The position numbers and the translations under genes were made by a program. From assembly GCA_016200765.1 (NCBI GenBank), contig JACQEC010000028.1:1-14131 (forward strand): DNA of 14,131 nucleotides. Reading direction: 5' to 3'. Below the pieces are notes generated by a model, which ran no database searches, had not been told where the DNA came from, and worked only from the letters and a program-made list of their open reading frames with translations. Each line of letters opens with the position of its first letter. The stretch's first letter is position 1. This document shows positions 12,219-14,131 of the stretch, one piece after another. Source of the stretch: Chloroflexota bacterium. GTDB lineage: Bacteria; Chloroflexota; Anaerolineae; JACRMK01.

Positions 12219-14131
12219 CCGCAAGCGCGAACAGCGGCTATGTGTTCAGCAGTTGGAGCGGGGATGCGAGTGGTTCGGCCAATCCCGTAAGCGTGACCGT
12301 CAATGGCACGAAAAACGTGACGGCCAATTTTGTTGTGATCGTGCCGCTCCCGCCTGTGGCGAATTTCACGGCGAATCCTACATCCGGCAGTGCACCGCTG
12401 ACGGTGCAGTTCACCGATCTATCCACCGGTGGGCCGACCGGCTGGTCGTGGACGTTCGGTGATGGCGGCACGAGCACCAGCCAGAACCCGTCGCACACAT
12501 ACAATACGGCCGGCTCGTACACGGTCGGCTTGACGGCATCAAATTCAGGTGGATTCAATACCAAGACGGTCGGCAATTTCATCTCAGTGACATTGACTGC
12601 GAGTGCCAATCTGGTTTCGGCAGATGGTTACCACACCTGCGTGCTGACGACAGGCGGTGGCGTCAAGTGCTGGGGCTACAACTTTGATGGCGAGCTGGGC
12701 GATGGCACGACCACCAACCGCACGACGCCAGTGGATGTGAGCGGCTTGACTAGCGACGTCATCGCGATTGCGGCAGGCGGTTCTCACACCTGCGCGCTGA
12801 CGACCGGCGGTGGTGTCAAGTGCTGGGGCTACAATGGCTACGGCGAGTTGGGCGATGGGACGACCACCCAGCGGCTAACCGCGGTGGATGTGGTGGGGCT
12901 GACCAGCGGGGTCAGCGCCATCGCAGGGGGCGGCTACCACACCTGCGCACTAACGACGGGCGGCGGCGTCAAGTGCTGGGGCTACAACGGCAATGGCGAG
13001 TTGGGCGATGGCACGACCACCAACCGCAGCACGCCAGTGGACGTCAGCGGCTTGACCAGCGGCGTGGTAGCGATTGCGACGGGTTATTTTCACACCTGCG
13101 CACTGATAACAAGCGGCGGTGTCAAGTGCTGGGGATACAACTTTGATGGCGAGCTGGGCGACGGTACGACCACCCAGCGGCTAACCGCGGTGGACGTCAG
13201 CGGGCTGACCAGCGGGGCCAGTGCGATTGCGGCGGGCAGCTGGCACACCTGCGCGCTGACGACGAGCGGCGGCGTCAAGTGCTGGGGATACAACGGCAAT
13301 GGCGAGCTGGGCGATGGCACGACCGCCAACCGCAGCACGCTGGTGGACGTCAGCGGCTTGACCAGCGCCGTCATCGCCATCGCGACGGGTGGCTACCACA
13401 CCTGCGCGCTAACGACTGGCGGTGGTGTCAAGTGCTGGGGATACAACTATTACGGCGAGCTGGGCGACGGGACGACCACCCAGCGCACGATACCTGTGGG
13501 TGTCAGCGGGCTGACCAGCGGTGTCAGCGTCATTGCGGCTGGCTGGCATCACACCTGCGCGCTGACGACGGGCGGCGGCGTCAAGTGCTGGGGCGCTAAC
13601 TACGACGGCCAGTTGGGCGACGGGACGACTACCCAGCGGCTGACCGCGGTGGATGTGATTGGGTTCTCCTCCCTACTGACTAACTATCCGAACACGCCTG
13701 CAAACCCTGTTCCGACCAACAACGCGATATTGGAGCGGACTAACAACACGATCCTATACTGGACAACGAACGGCACGACCTGCGATGTGCACGTTGGGGG
13801 AGGTAGCCTAAACATTCATCCCACCGGTCTCGGTTGCTCAAGCCTTTACTTGGGCGTCCAGTGGCCTGGCGTTTACCAATGGCAGGTCACCGCTACCAAC
13901 AGTTATGGTTCAGCGCCGGGGCCGGTCTGGAGTTACAGCATCAAACCCTATGCGCCTACCTCGCTGAACGCTTCGACGGCATCCGCTACGCAGATCAACC
14001 TGTCCTGGGCGAAATCCGCCGACGACCCGGGCAACGTGGACAACTACGCGATTTACTACAGCAGCGGCACCTTGATTACGACTGTGGGCGCGGGCGCAAC
14101 GAGTTATAATGTGAGCGGGTTGAACTGCAAC
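12161..14131 (+). CDS. Secreted mosaic surface protein, continuation (InlB-type repeat, PKD, seven RCC1 repeats, Ig-like, FN3), open at window end
   Basis: This 657-codon frame has no stop to the window end and no start of its own; the frame is closed upstream at 12134-12136 inside the FN3 repeat. It most likely continues the protein begun at 10275 after a frame break. Domains in order: a truncated InlB/Listeria-Bacteroides-type repeat (12161-12334: PAPNCNGGTQYTSG, then SGYVFSSWSGD and NVTANF); a PKD domain (about 12353-12595: PVANFTANPTSG, WSWTFGDGG, PSHTYNTAGSYTV); seven RCC1 repeats (12626-13666); an Ig-like module (about 13680-13945, with TNNTILYW and GTTCDVH); and an FN3 module identical at its end to the one at 12018-12158. 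All are typical of extracellular binding or scaffold proteins. The missing start of the InlB-type repeat and rest of the first FN3 suggest lost sequence at the junction. Confidence 0.75.
12626..13666 (+). repeat. Seven tandem 153-bp RCC1 repeats
   Basis: Seven units recur with an exact period of 153 bp (51 residues); the CAC codon of the HTC motif is at 12632, 12785, 12938, 13091, 13244, 13397 and 13550. Each unit has the form HTCALTTGGGVKCWGYN, then GELGDGTTT, then VDVSGLTS and an IAAG-like end. Seven is the blade number of an RCC1 beta-propeller. Each unit carries two cysteines (HTC and KCW) at a constant 10-residue distance, so one disulfide per blade is plausible outside the cell. Confidence 0.92.
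13991..14131 (+). repeat. 141-bp perfect direct repeat, copy 2, ending at the window end
   Basis: This is the exact second copy of 12018-12158, read in frame with the upstream RCC1 part. The window stops at the same base (AACTGCAAC) at which copy 1 stops being followed by an in-frame sequence. Confidence 0.95.

Noticed and set aside
12626..13666. CRISPR or noncoding tandem repeat
   Set aside because: The 153-bp period is a whole number of codons, the frame is open and it encodes clear RCC1 repeats.

Overview
This is a GC-rich window that reads as a bacterial chromosomal or metagenomic contig. The gene content fits a member of the Chloroflexota (Anaerolineae or Chloroflexia-like): a glycolate-oxidase-type operon, a peptide-type ABC transporter with hydrolases, intergenic seven-base repeats, and a very large secreted mosaic protein. 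I infer this phylum from gene style only; there is no rRNA or marker gene here to prove it. All convincing genes are on the + strand.

Region 1 (1-3565) is the end of a glycolate/D-lactate oxidase-type operon. It holds glcE (cut by the window start), a cysteine-synthase-like PLP enzyme and the Fe-S subunit glcF. It closes with a long hairpin that begins inside the last codons of glcF and whose arms are built of seven-base units.

Region 2 (3597-9354) is a probable operon for uptake and hydrolysis of a peptide-like or amide compound. A good extended -10 promoter precedes a lipoprotein substrate-binding protein. Next come a striking 161-bp inverted array of heptanucleotide repeats, a DppB-type permease broken by a deletion/frameshift, a DppC-type permease, a small DUF2442 protein, an aspartoacylase/succinylglutamate-desuccinylase-like metallohydrolase and a creatininase-family amidohydrolase. 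No ABC ATPase gene is present. The broken permease means this locus, as written, may not make a working transporter.

Region 3 (9355-9796) is a 440-bp intergenic stretch. It contains a near-consensus promoter, about 145 nt of sequence that folds into five hairpins, and a textbook intrinsic terminator. I read it as an undescribed small RNA. A second promoter follows for the next gene.

Region 4 (9797-14131) has a small TM2-domain membrane protein, then a giant secreted surface protein. The surface protein has a signal peptide, a lysozyme-like N-terminal domain, two near-identical beta/gamma-crystallin-like repeats plus a third divergent one, an Ig-like and a fibronectin-III module, an InlB-type repeat, a PKD domain, seven RCC1 repeats (a full predicted propeller), and a second copy of the Ig-like/FN3 module. 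The reading frame breaks at 12158/12159. That is exactly the end of a 141-bp perfect direct repeat whose second copy ends exactly at the end of the window. This points to an assembly junction or a recent recombination rather than a simple gene end. GC content drops visibly from about 9700 to 11700 compared with the operons upstream.
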